The translations under genes were made by a program, and so were the position numbers. The notes below the pieces were generated by a model. The model saw only the letters and a program-made list of their open reading frames with translations. It searched no databases and had not been told where the DNA came from. A stretch of DNA of 64,000 nt. Origin: an uncultured Saprospiraceae bacterium. Lineage in GTDB: Bacteria > Bacteroidota > Bacteroidia > Chitinophagales > Saprospiraceae. Below are positions 47,954-57,339 of the stretch, one piece after another. Position 1 is the first letter of the stretch. The number at the start of each line of letters is the position of its first letter. Where the stretch lies: assembly GCA_905480605.1 (NCBI GenBank), contig CAJQRD010000023.1:38351-102350 (forward strand), given 5' to 3'.

Positions 47954-48314
47954 TGAAAAACAGCGTTTTTATGCACGATTTACATCATTTTGTTTCATAA
48001 AAGCCCATTTTCTTAGCTTTTAAGCTATTTTTTTCTTTAAATATCAGTGTTAATGCGCTGAAGAATGTTCATATATACTGAATTTACGATATACAATTTT
48101 TCTTTAGTTCAATTAAATAGCATTTTGAAAATGTGTAAATGCAATAGTAACTTATTCTATCAAAGGTTTATTGATCCAAATTGCAGTAAGCTTCAATCTG
48201 TTTTAACAATATAAAATTTCTATTTTCCTTGATTATCAATATTACTTATTGAAGGCATATAGATTTAAATAACTCAGCGAAATTTAATTCTAATTACATA
48301 GCTAAAATATATTA

Positions 48315-48322
48315 TATATTTG
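48315..48322 (+). promoter_or_regulatory. -7 box of the SulP transporter gene
   Basis: TATATTTG, followed by GCAC as often seen in Bacteroidota promoters, lies 76 bp before the ATG at 48398. It leaves a leader of about 70 bases without a recognisable riboswitch. Confidence 0.55.
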
Positions 48323-48397
48323 CACTCTTTTTGAAACGAGGTATTGATTTACTGTTCACAAGTCTCCTTCATTAATAAATGAATTAATCAACATAAG

Positions 48398-50011
48398 ATG
48401 AAAAAGTATATTAAAAATATTACCCAAAATCCTAAGAATGATATATTATCTGGATTAACTGTGGCATTGGCGTTGGTGCCTGAAGCAGTAGCTTTTGCAT
48501 TTGTAGCGGGTTTGGATCCTTTAGTTGGTTTATATGGAGCTTTTATAATGGGAATTATCACAGCTGTTTTTGGTGGACGTCCAGGAATGATTTCCGGAGC
48601 AACTGGTGCAATGGCAGTGGTTATGGTTCATATGATTCAAGAAGGAAACGCAGTAGGTCAAGCTTTGGATAATGCAATTCCAAACTTAGGATTGCAATGG
48701 CTATTGATTACTTTATTGATAGTGGGTATGATTCAAATACTTGGAGGGACATTTAGGCTCGGAAAGTTCGTTCGATTAATACCACATCCTGTGATGATGG
48801 GATTTGTCAACGGTTTGGCTATAGTAATTTTCCTTTCTCAATTGACATTGTTTAAAGAAATGGTAGATGGTGAAAGTCAATGGCTTTCTGGTACTGCCCT
48901 AATGATGATGCTTGGTCTTGTCATTGTGACTATGTTAATCATGCACTTCTTACCTAAGTTGACAACAAAGGTACCTGCTGCTTTAGCAGCTATAGCTATT
49001 GTTGCTGCGATCACAATTTTAGGTGGATTGGAAGTAAGTACAGTAGGATCATTTATAAAAGATGGAGGAGGAGAAGGATTAAAAGGCGGATTACCTGAAT
49101 TCCAATCACAAATATTTGGCTTTATGGATTCTATAAATGGACATTGGAGCTTAATAATATCTACTGCATTTTTATTAGCAGCTGTTGGTTTAATCGAGTC
49201 ATTGATGACACTTAACTTGGTTGATGACTTGACTGAAACAAGAGGAAGTGGCAATAGAGAGTGTATTGCTCAAGGAGCTGGAAATATCTTATGTGGACTG
49301 TTTGGAGGTATGGGAGGTTGCGCCATGATTGGGCAATCAATTATAAATGTAAATTCTGGAGGACGTGGCCGTTTGTCTGGAATTGTAGCTGCAGTTACAT
49401 TGTTATGTTTCGTTTTATTTGGTTCTAGTTTAATCGAGCAAATACCAATTGCCGCTTTAGTAGGTGTGATGTTTATGGTTGTTATCGGAACATTCGCATG
49501 GAGTAGTTTTAGAATCTTAAATAAAATTCCATTATCAGATGCATTTGTATTAATCGCTGTTTCAATTATTACTGTTTGGCAAGATTTAGCAATAGCAGTA
49601 ATTGCTGGAGTTATAATGTCAGCATTGGTTTTTGCTTGGAAAAATGCAACAATGATTCGTGCTAGGAAGAGCATTAAGGGTGATGGAACAAAAGTTTATC
49701 AAATATGGGGTCCATTGTTCTTTGGATCTGTACAGAATTTCAATTCCAAGTTTGATGTTAAAACTGATCCTCAAAATGTTGAAGTCGATTTTATTGAAAG
49801 TAAAGTAAGCGATCATTCAGGTATCGAGGCTTTGAGAAGTATTGCAAATAAGTACTTGGACGCTGGAAAAAAAATAAAGCTAACCCACCTAAGTAAAGAG
49901 TGTCAATCATTGTTGATCAAATCAAATCCGGAATGGCATGCTTATATTGAAACGAATATTGATGATCCAAGATATCATGTAGTTACCGATGTAATGGATT
50001 TGGAAGTTTAG
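48398..50011 (+). CDS. SulP family inorganic anion transporter
   Basis: The 537-residue membrane protein has about 12-14 helices with the SulP signature near the start (DILSGLTVALALVPEAVAFA, 14-33; GLYGAFIMGIITAVFGG, 44-60; SGATGAMAVVM, 66-76), and a C-terminal STAS domain (about 435-537, VDFIESKVSDHSGIEALRSI). SulP proteins carry sulfate, bicarbonate or other anions, often with sodium or protons. Anion choice cannot be read here, and no carbonic anhydrase or sulfate-assimilation gene is nearby. Confidence 0.94.
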   Translation: MKKYIKNITQNPKNDILSGLTVALALVPEAVAFAFVAGLDPLVGLYGAFIMGIITAVFGGRPGMISGATGAMAVVMVHMIQEGNAVGQALDNAIPNLGLQWLLITLLIVGMIQILGGTFRLGKFVRLIPHPVMMGFVNGLAIVIFLSQLTLFKEMVDGESQWLSGTALMMMLGLVIVTMLIMHFLPKLTTKVPAALAAIAIVAAITILGGLEVSTVGSFIKDGGGEGLKGGLPEFQSQIFGFMDSINGHWSLIISTAFLLAAVGLIESLMTLNLVDDLTETRGSGNRECIAQGAGNILCGLFGGMGGCAMIGQSIINVNSGGRGRLSGIVAAVTLLCFVLFGSSLIEQIPIAALVGVMFMVVIGTFAWSSFRILNKIPLSDAFVLIAVSIITVWQDLAIAVIAGVIMSALVFAWKNATMIRARKSIKGDGTKVYQIWGPLFFGSVQNFNSKFDVKTDPQNVEVDFIESKVSDHSGIEALRSIANKYLDAGKKIKLTHLSKECQSLLIKSNPEWHAYIETNIDDPRYHVVTDVMDLEV

Positions 50012-50040
50012 AATTACTGTAGCATTATTAAATAATATTT

Positions 50041-50209
50041 AAGCGTAGCATTCCGTAAATCGTCAAGCGAAGCGCGCCCGTAAATCGTAAGCGCAGCGTT
50101 CCGTAAATCGTCAAGCGAAACGCTAGCAAAGAGAACGCAGTGAACGTTCGTAAGCGCAGCATTCCGTAAATCGTCAAGCGCAGCGTTCCGTAAATCGTAA
50201 GCGCAGCGA
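50041..50209. repeat. Short tandem array of a 23-24 bp GC-rich unit
   Basis: About seven units follow the pattern TTCCGTAAATCGTCAAGCG + AAGCG or CAGCG. Units begin near 50051, 50075, 50099, 50123, 50147, 50162 and 50186. One unit is a divergent GAACGCAGTGAACG form and one is truncated to about 15 bp. The array is rich in GCG and CG steps, unlike the AT-rich surroundings. It fills almost all of the gap between the convergent SulP and M14 genes. Confidence 0.85.
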
Positions 50210-50221
50210 TACCAATAAGCC

Positions 50222-52786
50222 CTACCGCATCAAAGTCCCACTCTCGATCAATTTAGAAAAGAAGATGGCATTCGCAAAAAGTTTGCTACCACCTAACCAA
50301 TATCCTCTAAAATTAGGATTATCAACCATGGCTATTATTCGGCCTTCTCCATGGGCATAACACATAATGCCACCTGATTCTTTAGCTTTTTCTATATTTT
50401 CTTTGGATGAATAACCACTTAGCATTGGATTGGAAGTATATACCATCGGAGTAGCCAAGGTATTTGAAACTTCATAAAACTGAGTGCCTTTTTTAAACAC
50501 AGGTAATGTTGAATTGCTATATCCAAAAAATAATGGATGAGATAAATCGATTTTGGTATTGTAAATAGCACCACCTATAACTTGTGCACTCCGTGATTTT
50601 GAATAACCTTTATAGGAAGAGTCACCCTTCTTTTTCTCAACTGTTTTGGGAGTTAATTTATTTGTCAGCCCAAGCTTTTTTGTATAGTTGATAGCTCTCC
50701 TGAGAGCAATGATTGTCCCTCCTTTTTCAACCCAATTGATGATTGTAGATGACATGAGATCATCCTTATTATAGGTGCCGTCAGGTAAAATTATTACATT
50801 GTATTTGTCAAGGTTGCTATTGTTCATTTGACGTTTGTCTATCATCGTTATTGGCATGTCTAATCTAAAGTCAAACTGGTACCAATTGTCTCCTGCTTCA
50901 TATGCGTTGATGCCTTCTCCAACGATCATTGCTACCTTTGGAAGTGAAATGTCATTTTGTTTTGGACTTCCCAATGAAAAGCCATCTCTTGAAAAACCAG
51001 TTTGTATAACATCAACCTTCTGATTAATTGTTTGACTTTGTGGTATTATCAAATCAAATAGTTCTTTTTTATTCAGAGGTTGATTGGATAACGGTACGAT
51101 AATAGTGCCTTGTAAAAAATCTTTGTACCCGAACTCCGTTTTTAATCTTGTAGCTTGAGTAAGTACCTTGATGTTAATGTTTTTGCTTAACAGTTTATAT
51201 AAGTGATTTGGAGCCATAAAACAATTCCAATCCAGAGCTATTGCGTAACTTTTTTCGGTATATGCGATATTGTTGACAATTGATTTTGCTTGTGTGATTT
51301 GCTTTAAATCTGAGACGTTAAAATCAGTAGATGCTTCTCCGTATTTGATATCTAAAGCCAATGGAATAGTCCAAGCTGACACATCATAAAATAAACTGTC
51401 GTTAAATTGGGTTACAGATTCAAATATTGTTTTGATAAGTGTGCTTTGTTTTTGTTTCTTGGGAATGATATAACTATTATGAGGATCAAAAGTTTGTCCT
51501 TTTATTTTGATATCCTTTAATGTTTGGTATACATCAATTTTATGACGTGTCAATAAATCAATGAAGAATTGTGATTTATAATAATCGGGGGACTCGAAAA
51601 CAAAATATCCATTTGTATTAGGACTATTGTATCTTTTTCTAAAGTAGTCTTGTTTGAAATTTAAAATATCTTTTCGCAATGCGATTGCAGCTTCTTGAGT
51701 TGACAATGATGTGACCATTTGGTTTCGAATCGTAAATGGAAAGCTCATTATACCATTATCCGTTTCCCTTAAATGACCTCTTGAACTTGCCTGTTCAAAT
51801 AATATACCAATACAGCCATTAATATCAGGATAAGTAGAGCCTTTACCGTAGTAAAAGTCGTCAAATGATTCTTTAGTGTAGTACATTGATCCAATAGAAT
51901 CTAGAAAAGAAGCGTGGTAAGTTCCAATTTCTTCAGTCAAGTCTTGATTAAGCTGTGGTGTGTTTGGATTGGTTCTACTTGGAATACCTGGTTGAAAAAA
52001 GAAGGTAGAATTAGATCCCATTTCATGATGATCAGTTAGAATATCTGGCTTCCACTCATGAAAGGTTTTTATTCTTCCTTTGCTGGATGGGTGGATGTTG
52101 AAAAGCCAATCTCTGTTTAGGTCAAACCAATAATGATTCGTTCTTCCGCCAGGCCAGACTTCATTAAATTCTCTGCTCTTTGTGTCAGATACTAAGTGTT
52201 TGTGCTTATGAGAGTTTGCCCACGTGCTAAACCTTTGCAGTCCATCTGGATTGTAAACAGGATCGATTAAAATTATGGAATTGTCTAAAAGGTTTTTAAC
52301 TTTTTCACTTTTAGCCGCCAATAAGTAATAGGCATTTAAAATCGCAGCACTGGCACCACTGCTTTCATTTCCATGAATGCTATAACCTTGATAAATGACG
52401 ATAGGCATATCACTGACATCAAGTTTTTGAGGTAGGGTAGGATCTGTCAAATTTACATGAGCTTCTCTTATTTTGTCAATATTCTGAATGTTTTTCTCAC
52501 TGCTAATAGTCAAGTAAATAAGCGGTTTGTCTTCATGTGATCTGGCATATTCAGTCAAAAAACAATTTGGACTTTCTTGACATAAGGTCTTCATAAGTAA
52601 ATAGATCTGTCCATGAGTCACATGCCATTCTCCAATTTGAAAACCCAGTATTTCTTCAGGTGTAGGTACGTTTTGATCGTATTCTATTTCTGGTAAATAG
52701 TAGTTCAAATCTACTTGTCCTAAAGTGATGATTGAATTAGTGAATAATAAAATAACAATAAGTACCTTCGCAGAGAAATGTGACAT
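50222..52786 (-). CDS. Secreted M14 family zinc carboxypeptidase-like protein
   Basis: The 854-residue protein has a signal peptide (about 1-23). The M14 catalytic domain (about 55-370) shows the zinc pair in YSIHGNESSGASA, substrate-binding residues in the HYWFDLNRDWL region, the third ligand in LTDHHEMGSNSTFF, and a catalytic Glu in a GILFEQASSRG context. A C-terminal glutamine-amidotransferase-like region follows (about 600-854, VAMIVGEGINAYEAG and GGTIIALRRAINY). This two-part plan is common in Bacteroidota M14 proteins. It should trim peptides in the periplasm or outside the cell. The start lies 30 bp from the divergent small membrane protein gene. Confidence 0.9.
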   Translation of the reverse strand: MSHFSAKVLIVILLFTNSIITLGQVDLNYYLPEIEYDQNVPTPEEILGFQIGEWHVTHGQIYLLMKTLCQESPNCFLTEYARSHEDKPLIYLTISSEKNIQNIDKIREAHVNLTDPTLPQKLDVSDMPIVIYQGYSIHGNESSGASAAILNAYYLLAAKSEKVKNLLDNSIILIDPVYNPDGLQRFSTWANSHKHKHLVSDTKSREFNEVWPGGRTNHYWFDLNRDWLFNIHPSSKGRIKTFHEWKPDILTDHHEMGSNSTFFFQPGIPSRTNPNTPQLNQDLTEEIGTYHASFLDSIGSMYYTKESFDDFYYGKGSTYPDINGCIGILFEQASSRGHLRETDNGIMSFPFTIRNQMVTSLSTQEAAIALRKDILNFKQDYFRKRYNSPNTNGYFVFESPDYYKSQFFIDLLTRHKIDVYQTLKDIKIKGQTFDPHNSYIIPKKQKQSTLIKTIFESVTQFNDSLFYDVSAWTIPLALDIKYGEASTDFNVSDLKQITQAKSIVNNIAYTEKSYAIALDWNCFMAPNHLYKLLSKNINIKVLTQATRLKTEFGYKDFLQGTIIVPLSNQPLNKKELFDLIIPQSQTINQKVDVIQTGFSRDGFSLGSPKQNDISLPKVAMIVGEGINAYEAGDNWYQFDFRLDMPITMIDKRQMNNSNLDKYNVIILPDGTYNKDDLMSSTIINWVEKGGTIIALRRAINYTKKLGLTNKLTPKTVEKKKGDSSYKGYSKSRSAQVIGGAIYNTKIDLSHPLFFGYSNSTLPVFKKGTQFYEVSNTLATPMVYTSNPMLSGYSSKENIEKAKESGGIMCYAHGEGRIIAMVDNPNFRGYWLGGSKLFANAIFFSKLIESGTLMR

Positions 52787-52816
52787 AAATATTGGTTAAG
52801 CTTAAATAAAATTATA

Positions 52817-53116
52817 ATGTCTGTGTATTTGTCAAAATTATTAGTCCCAATAGTAATATTTATTATAGTAATAAACCTTTTTTTAAGATTAAAAATCATC
52901 AAAAGCTATAGGGAATTGGCAAAAAAAGATGTTTATGTTGATCCTAAATTACTTTTGGATAAGAAAAAATTGGAATCTTTTATTGAGGCCAACCATCCTG
53001 AGCATTATGAGGATATCATTACTTTTAAGAAACAACTTAATACTTTAGCCATAATTGCTTCGGTTGGACTGCTGTCAATTTTAATTATTTTTTTAATTGT
53101 CCATTCAAACACCTAA
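52817..53116 (+). CDS. Small two-helix membrane protein, unknown function
   Basis: The 99-residue protein has two hydrophobic helices (about 8-25 and 75-96) joined by a charged stretch of about 50 residues with LLLDKKKLESFIEANHPEHY. It has no recognised domain. It is divergent from the M14 gene with a 30-bp gap. Confidence 0.6.
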   Translation: MSVYLSKLLVPIVIFIIVINLFLRLKIIKSYRELAKKDVYVDPKLLLDKKKLESFIEANHPEHYEDIITFKKQLNTLAIIASVGLLSILIIFLIVHSNT

Positions 53117-53264
53117 GACTAATTTGATTCTTTTAACTTTGTGATAATGAAGTGGTTAAATAAATGTGATGAGCTGGAATTCATGCAAATTTAAAAGGAA
53201 TTAACATTATGCTTTTAAATTACTTCTTTGTACCGATTTATTCTCCAATAGACGCGATTCAACT

Positions 53265-54221
53265 ATGAAAATTGGCTTATTTGGTTTTGGACACCTGGGA
53301 AAGATTCATTTTAAATGTTTGAAAGTAAGTGACTTTCATATCCAAGGTATTTACGATCCTGAATATTACGATCAAGCCAATCATGAAGGGGTACCTTTTT
53401 TTACATCACATGAAAAATTATTTGATGAAGTTGAAGCTTGTATAATAGCCTCAACCACTTCAACACACTATGAATTGGTCAAAATGGCTATTGAAAAAGG
53501 TGTTCATGTTTTTGTAGAAAAACCAATGACTCAAACATTAAATCAAGCCAATAAGTTAATTAAACTGCTTAAAGAGAAGCCAGAGTTGATTACAATGGTT
53601 GGTTTTGTTGAGAGGTACAATCCAACATTTAAGTATATAAAATCACATATTGATAATCCACGCTTCATGGAAGTACATAGATTATCGACTTTCAGTAATC
53701 GTGGCCTTGATGTCTCAGTTGTCTTTGATCTTATGATTCATGATTTAGATCTTATTTTGAATCTCAAAGCGGAAAGTATTATTGACATTAAAGCCACGGG
53801 TGTAAAGTTAATTACTGATTCTTTAGATATCTGTAATGTTCGTTTAGAATTTAGTGATTTTTCAGTAGCTAATATTACAGCCAGTAGAATGAGTATGAAA
53901 AACCTCAGGAAATTCAGGGTTTTTCAAAAGGATTCTTACATAAGTATGGATTTGAATAAAAAAGAAGCTCAGGTTATAAATTTGAGCGATGTTAAGTTGC
54001 AAGACAGTATGAGAGTACCTAGCGAGAAAATTGAAAAATATTTCACGTTAAAGTCATCCGGGACACTTAAGGGTAATGCAATATTGGATGAACTCAATGT
54101 ATTTTACAATTCTATCGTTAATGGTAAACAAACAGCCAGTTCTATGTTTAATGCTTTAAAAACCACTAAATTGGCAGACGAAATCGAAACCATTGCATTG
54201 CAATCAGCTAATATTATGTAG
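53265..54221 (+). CDS. Gfo/Idh/MocA family oxidoreductase
   Basis: The 318-residue protein has an N-terminal Rossmann motif KIGLFGFGHLGKIHF (2-16), the EKP motif in VEKPMTQTL (about 86-94) and the C-terminal GFO_IDH_MocA alpha/beta domain (about 120-310) with FDLMIHDLDLIL (about 153-164). Family members oxidise or reduce sugar or amino-sugar hydroxyls using NAD(P). Its nearness to the sugar transferase at 55160 suggests a role in surface-glycan precursor supply, but that is inference. Confidence 0.92.
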   Translation: MKIGLFGFGHLGKIHFKCLKVSDFHIQGIYDPEYYDQANHEGVPFFTSHEKLFDEVEACIIASTTSTHYELVKMAIEKGVHVFVEKPMTQTLNQANKLIKLLKEKPELITMVGFVERYNPTFKYIKSHIDNPRFMEVHRLSTFSNRGLDVSVVFDLMIHDLDLILNLKAESIIDIKATGVKLITDSLDICNVRLEFSDFSVANITASRMSMKNLRKFRVFQKDSYISMDLNKKEAQVINLSDVKLQDSMRVPSEKIEKYFTLKSSGTLKGNAILDELNVFYNSIVNGKQTASSMFNALKTTKLADEIETIALQSANIM

Positions 54222-54259
54222 TTGTTTAATATGTAAATTGTATAAAACAAATATCTTAA

Positions 54260-55105
54260 GTGAAAAAAATACTCTTTTTTAGCATTATAGTGATGTTATC
54301 TTCTTGTTCTCTATTTGATACTTTCGATGATGTCCCAATGTATCTAGACATTCCTAGTGTGGGCCTTTCTACAACGACAGGCCAAGGTTTAAATACTCAA
54401 AAAATTCTGGATGTTGAAGTTTTTGCTGACGGATTCTCTGTAGGGGTGTTTAATTTGCCAGCTAAAGTCCCAATATTAAGTTCAAATGAATCTGTTGAAA
54501 TTTCTATTTTTCCAGTAATCAGAAACAATGGTATTCTCTCTAATCCAGTAAAATATCCATTCTACGAAAGAGAAGATTATTCTTTTACTTTTGAAGCTGG
54601 AGAAGAAAAATTGATAGTACCGGTTTTTAAATATAGATCAGATGCTTTTGTTAAACTAATTTGTGATTTTGAAGTTGGCAATTGTATTACTTTTGATTTT
54701 GATGAGAATTTTGATTTAAGATTTGAGCAATCTTCGGAAACAGACTATGGTGATTTTTGTGGTAAAATAACCATTGAAGAAAGCAATACTTTTTTCGAAA
54801 AAGCATCCTTTGAGGGAATCCAAAAATCTTCGCTAACTAGTAATATTGTTTTCTTAGAAATGGACTACAGATGTGATAATGATTTTGGCGTAGGCCTTAT
54901 ACTTAGTGGAAGCGGTGAACCAGATTTTCCTGCTTATAAATTGGTACTAAACAAACAAGAAAACTGGAATAAGATATACATAGAAGTTTCTCAATTGTTG
55001 GTTAGTAATAATATTGAGTCGTTTAGAGTTCTTTTAGGGACTCCTACTACCACTACAAGTCCGGGAAGCGTATGGGTTGATAATATAAAACTGGTTCATT
55101 TTTAA
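54260..55105 (+). CDS. Lipoprotein with beta-sandwich-like C-terminal region, unknown function
   Basis: The 281-residue protein has a lipoprotein signal with lipobox SSC near residue 16. The C-terminal half (about 135-280) reads as a jelly-roll type region with IVFLEMDYRCDNDFGVGLIL, NKQENWNKIYIEVSQL and SVWVDNIKLVHF, similar to carbohydrate-binding-like folds in Bacteroidota lipoproteins. The start is GTG, 38 bp after the oxidoreductase gene. It lies between this and the sugar transferase gene, all in one direction. Confidence 0.75.
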   Translation: MKKILFFSIIVMLSSCSLFDTFDDVPMYLDIPSVGLSTTTGQGLNTQKILDVEVFADGFSVGVFNLPAKVPILSSNESVEISIFPVIRNNGILSNPVKYPFYEREDYSFTFEAGEEKLIVPVFKYRSDAFVKLICDFEVGNCITFDFDENFDLRFEQSSETDYGDFCGKITIEESNTFFEKASFEGIQKSSLTSNIVFLEMDYRCDNDFGVGLILSGSGEPDFPAYKLVLNKQENWNKIYIEVSQLLVSNNIESFRVLLGTPTTTTSPGSVWVDNIKLVHF

Positions 55106-55159
55106 TGAAATTAAATTTTCTAAAATATCTTCATTTGAATAATAATTCGATTTAAGTTT

Positions 55160-56581
55160 ATGAAAAGCTACCGTAAACGAGAATTGATTATTTACCGATT
55201 TTTTGATTGGCTTACAGCTGCAATTGCCTGGCTATTGTTTTTTATTTACAGAAAACGAATGGAGCAGCCAGATGTATCTTTGACAGAAGTATTTGACGAC
55301 TCACAGCTTTTCATTGGATTGCTGATTATTCCAATAGGATGGTTGTTCTTATATTCGATATTTGACAAATACCAAGATATTTATAGGTATTCGAGATTTG
55401 GAACTCTGAGAAGAACCTTTGTATTATCATTAATTGGCTGTTTGGTGTTATTTTTTTCAGTAATGTTGGATGATAATACATTCAAGTACACATCTTATCT
55501 ATACCCATTTCTATATCTTTTTGGGTGTCACTTTTTTATCACTTCAATAGTGAGATTGATTTTCTTGACCTGGGCTAAACGTAGACTCAAGCAGGGCAAA
55601 ATAAAGTACAGCACCTTGTTGATTGGTGGTGATGAAAATGCTGTTTCGTTATATGAAGAAGTTATCAATGAACCTGCTCAATTAGGTCATAACTTTATTG
55701 GATTTCTAGATTCAAATGGAAGTAGTCAGAATCACCTAGAATCTAGTATACCTAAGTTAGGTATGTTAACCGATTTACAAAAAGTAATTGAAGAATATGC
55801 AGTTGAAGAAGTAATCATTGCAATTGAAACTTCAGAACATGATAAAATAAAACAGATATTAGACGTACTGTATTCATTTAAAGATGCAGTCTTGGTTAAA
55901 ATTATTCCGGACATGTATGATATTATGATTGGTACGGTTAAAATGAATCATGTTTTTGGTGCAGTTTTAATAGAAATTGATCAAGAATTAATGCTGAATT
56001 CAGAACGTATTATTAAAAGGGTTATTGATATTGTTGTTTGCGCTATTTTATTTCTTTTGTGTATTCCATTGTATGCATTTATAGCCATTCGTGTTAAATT
56101 TTCTTCTAAAGGTCCTCTATTTTTTAAACAAGAAAGAATTGGTAAAGACGGTATTCCATTTGATATAATAAAATTCAGATCGATGTCTGTTGATGCTGAG
56201 CAAGATGGACCTCAGTTGTCAAATGATGATGATCCTCGAATTACAAAATGGGGTAGGACAATGCGGAAGTACAGATTGGATGAACTGCCTCAATTTTATA
56301 ATGTTTTAAAAGGTGATATGTCTTTAGTTGGTCCAAGACCAGAGCGCCAATTTTTTATAGATAAAATAGCGAAAATTGAACCGTTGTACAAACATTTGTT
56401 AAAGGTTAGACCGGGTATAACATCAGCAGGACAAGTTAAATTTGGTTACGCTTCGAATGTTGAACAAATGGTCCAAAGAATGAAGTTTGATTTGATATAT
56501 CTTGAAAACATGTCTTTGGCATTCGATTTTAAAATATTGGCTTATACAGCACTTATTTTAATTCAAGGAAAAGGAAAATAG
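55160..56581 (+). CDS. Exopolysaccharide polyprenyl-phosphate sugar transferase (WcaJ/WbaP-like)
   Basis: The 473-residue protein has N-terminal membrane helices (about 12-130), a Rossmann-like middle domain (about 150-270) and a C-terminal bacterial sugar transferase domain (about 285-473) with FKQERIGKDGIPFDIIKFRSM, DELPQFYNVLKGDMSLVGPR and KVRPGITSAGQV. These enzymes put the first sugar-phosphate on undecaprenyl phosphate, beginning capsule or O-antigen synthesis. No glycosyltransferase cluster follows, which is atypical. Its stop is directly followed by the ATG of aroE. Confidence 0.93.
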   Translation: MKSYRKRELIIYRFFDWLTAAIAWLLFFIYRKRMEQPDVSLTEVFDDSQLFIGLLIIPIGWLFLYSIFDKYQDIYRYSRFGTLRRTFVLSLIGCLVLFFSVMLDDNTFKYTSYLYPFLYLFGCHFFITSIVRLIFLTWAKRRLKQGKIKYSTLLIGGDENAVSLYEEVINEPAQLGHNFIGFLDSNGSSQNHLESSIPKLGMLTDLQKVIEEYAVEEVIIAIETSEHDKIKQILDVLYSFKDAVLVKIIPDMYDIMIGTVKMNHVFGAVLIEIDQELMLNSERIIKRVIDIVVCAILFLLCIPLYAFIAIRVKFSSKGPLFFKQERIGKDGIPFDIIKFRSMSVDAEQDGPQLSNDDDPRITKWGRTMRKYRLDELPQFYNVLKGDMSLVGPRPERQFFIDKIAKIEPLYKHLLKVRPGITSAGQVKFGYASNVEQMVQRMKFDLIYLENMSLAFDFKILAYTALILIQGKGK

Positions 56582-57313
56582 ATGAGAAAGTTTGGCTTGA
56601 TTGGATTATCACTTACACACACTTTTTCTCCCAGATATTTTGAAGAAAAGTTTAAAAATGAGGGTATTTCAAATGCTGAGTATAAAGCATACGAAATTGA
56701 AAGCCCAGAGGAAGTCATCGAGCTTTTTAGTAATGATATTTTAGGATTAAATGTGACCATTCCTTATAAGGAATCTGTAATTCCCTTTTTAGATGATTTA
56801 GATGATACAGCGCTTTCTATTATGGCTGTTAATACAATTAAGAAAGTCGGGAATGATTTGATAGGTTTTAATACTGATCTTTATGGATTTGACAATAGTA
56901 TAGATCCAGAGTTCTGGAAGCTTGATAAACGAAAAGGTATAATACTCGGTACAGGTGGAGCATCTAAAGCGGTCAAGAATGTATTGGAAAACCATGATTT
57001 TGAAGCTATTTTAGTCTCCAGATCTGGAAATGGAATGGCCTATGATGAATTAAACGAAGAAGTTATTCAAAATGCTTCTATAATAGTGAATACTACACCT
57101 TTAGGTATGGCTCCAAACATCAATTCTTGTCCCTCAATACCTTATCTACATATTACTAATGAACATTTAGTTTATGATCTTATTTATAATCCTGAAAAAA
57201 CCTTATTTTTAACCCTAGCTGGTGCTAACGGAGCATCTGTCCAAAATGGATTGACCATGTTGAAGTTACAAGCCGAAAGATCATGGGAAATTTGGAATAA
57301 TGTTTCTTCTTAA
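56582..57313 (+). CDS. aroE: Shikimate dehydrogenase
   Basis: The 243-residue enzyme reduces 3-dehydroshikimate with NADPH in aromatic amino-acid synthesis. It has the shikimate-binding start FGLIGLSLTHTFSPRYF, the catalytic Lys in GLNVTIPYKESV (about 58-69), an NADP motif GIILGTGGASKAV (about 119-131) and NTTPLGM (about 176-182). The usual first shikimate-contact Ser (HSxSP) is replaced by Thr in THTFSP, a mild change. The length is on the short side but normal. The start follows the sugar transferase stop without a gap. Confidence 0.93.
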   Translation: MRKFGLIGLSLTHTFSPRYFEEKFKNEGISNAEYKAYEIESPEEVIELFSNDILGLNVTIPYKESVIPFLDDLDDTALSIMAVNTIKKVGNDLIGFNTDLYGFDNSIDPEFWKLDKRKGIILGTGGASKAVKNVLENHDFEAILVSRSGNGMAYDELNEEVIQNASIIVNTTPLGMAPNINSCPSIPYLHITNEHLVYDLIYNPEKTLFLTLAGANGASVQNGLTMLKLQAERSWEIWNNVSS

Positions 57314-57339
57314 AATACAATATAAAATTTTGTGAATTG

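Larger units (their letters stand above)
47904..48397. other. 494-bp divergent promoter region of icd and sulP
   Basis: No gene is seen. The interval holds the -7 boxes described for both genes and a weak 5-bp hairpin with a T-run at 48014-48034 (TAGCT with AGCTA) that has no transcript upstream of it to end. Otherwise it is plain AT-rich sequence. Confidence 0.5.

Noticed and set aside
48014..48034. Hairpin with T-run upstream of the SulP gene
   Set aside because: The stem is only 5 bp and there is no plus-strand transcript upstream to terminate.
49270..49674. 134-codon minus-strand reading frame
   Set aside because: It is antisense to the SulP transporter gene; its composition mirrors the hydrophobic helices of that protein.
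50041..50209. CRISPR array
   Set aside because: Repeats are contiguous with no unique spacers of constant length, and no cas gene is near.
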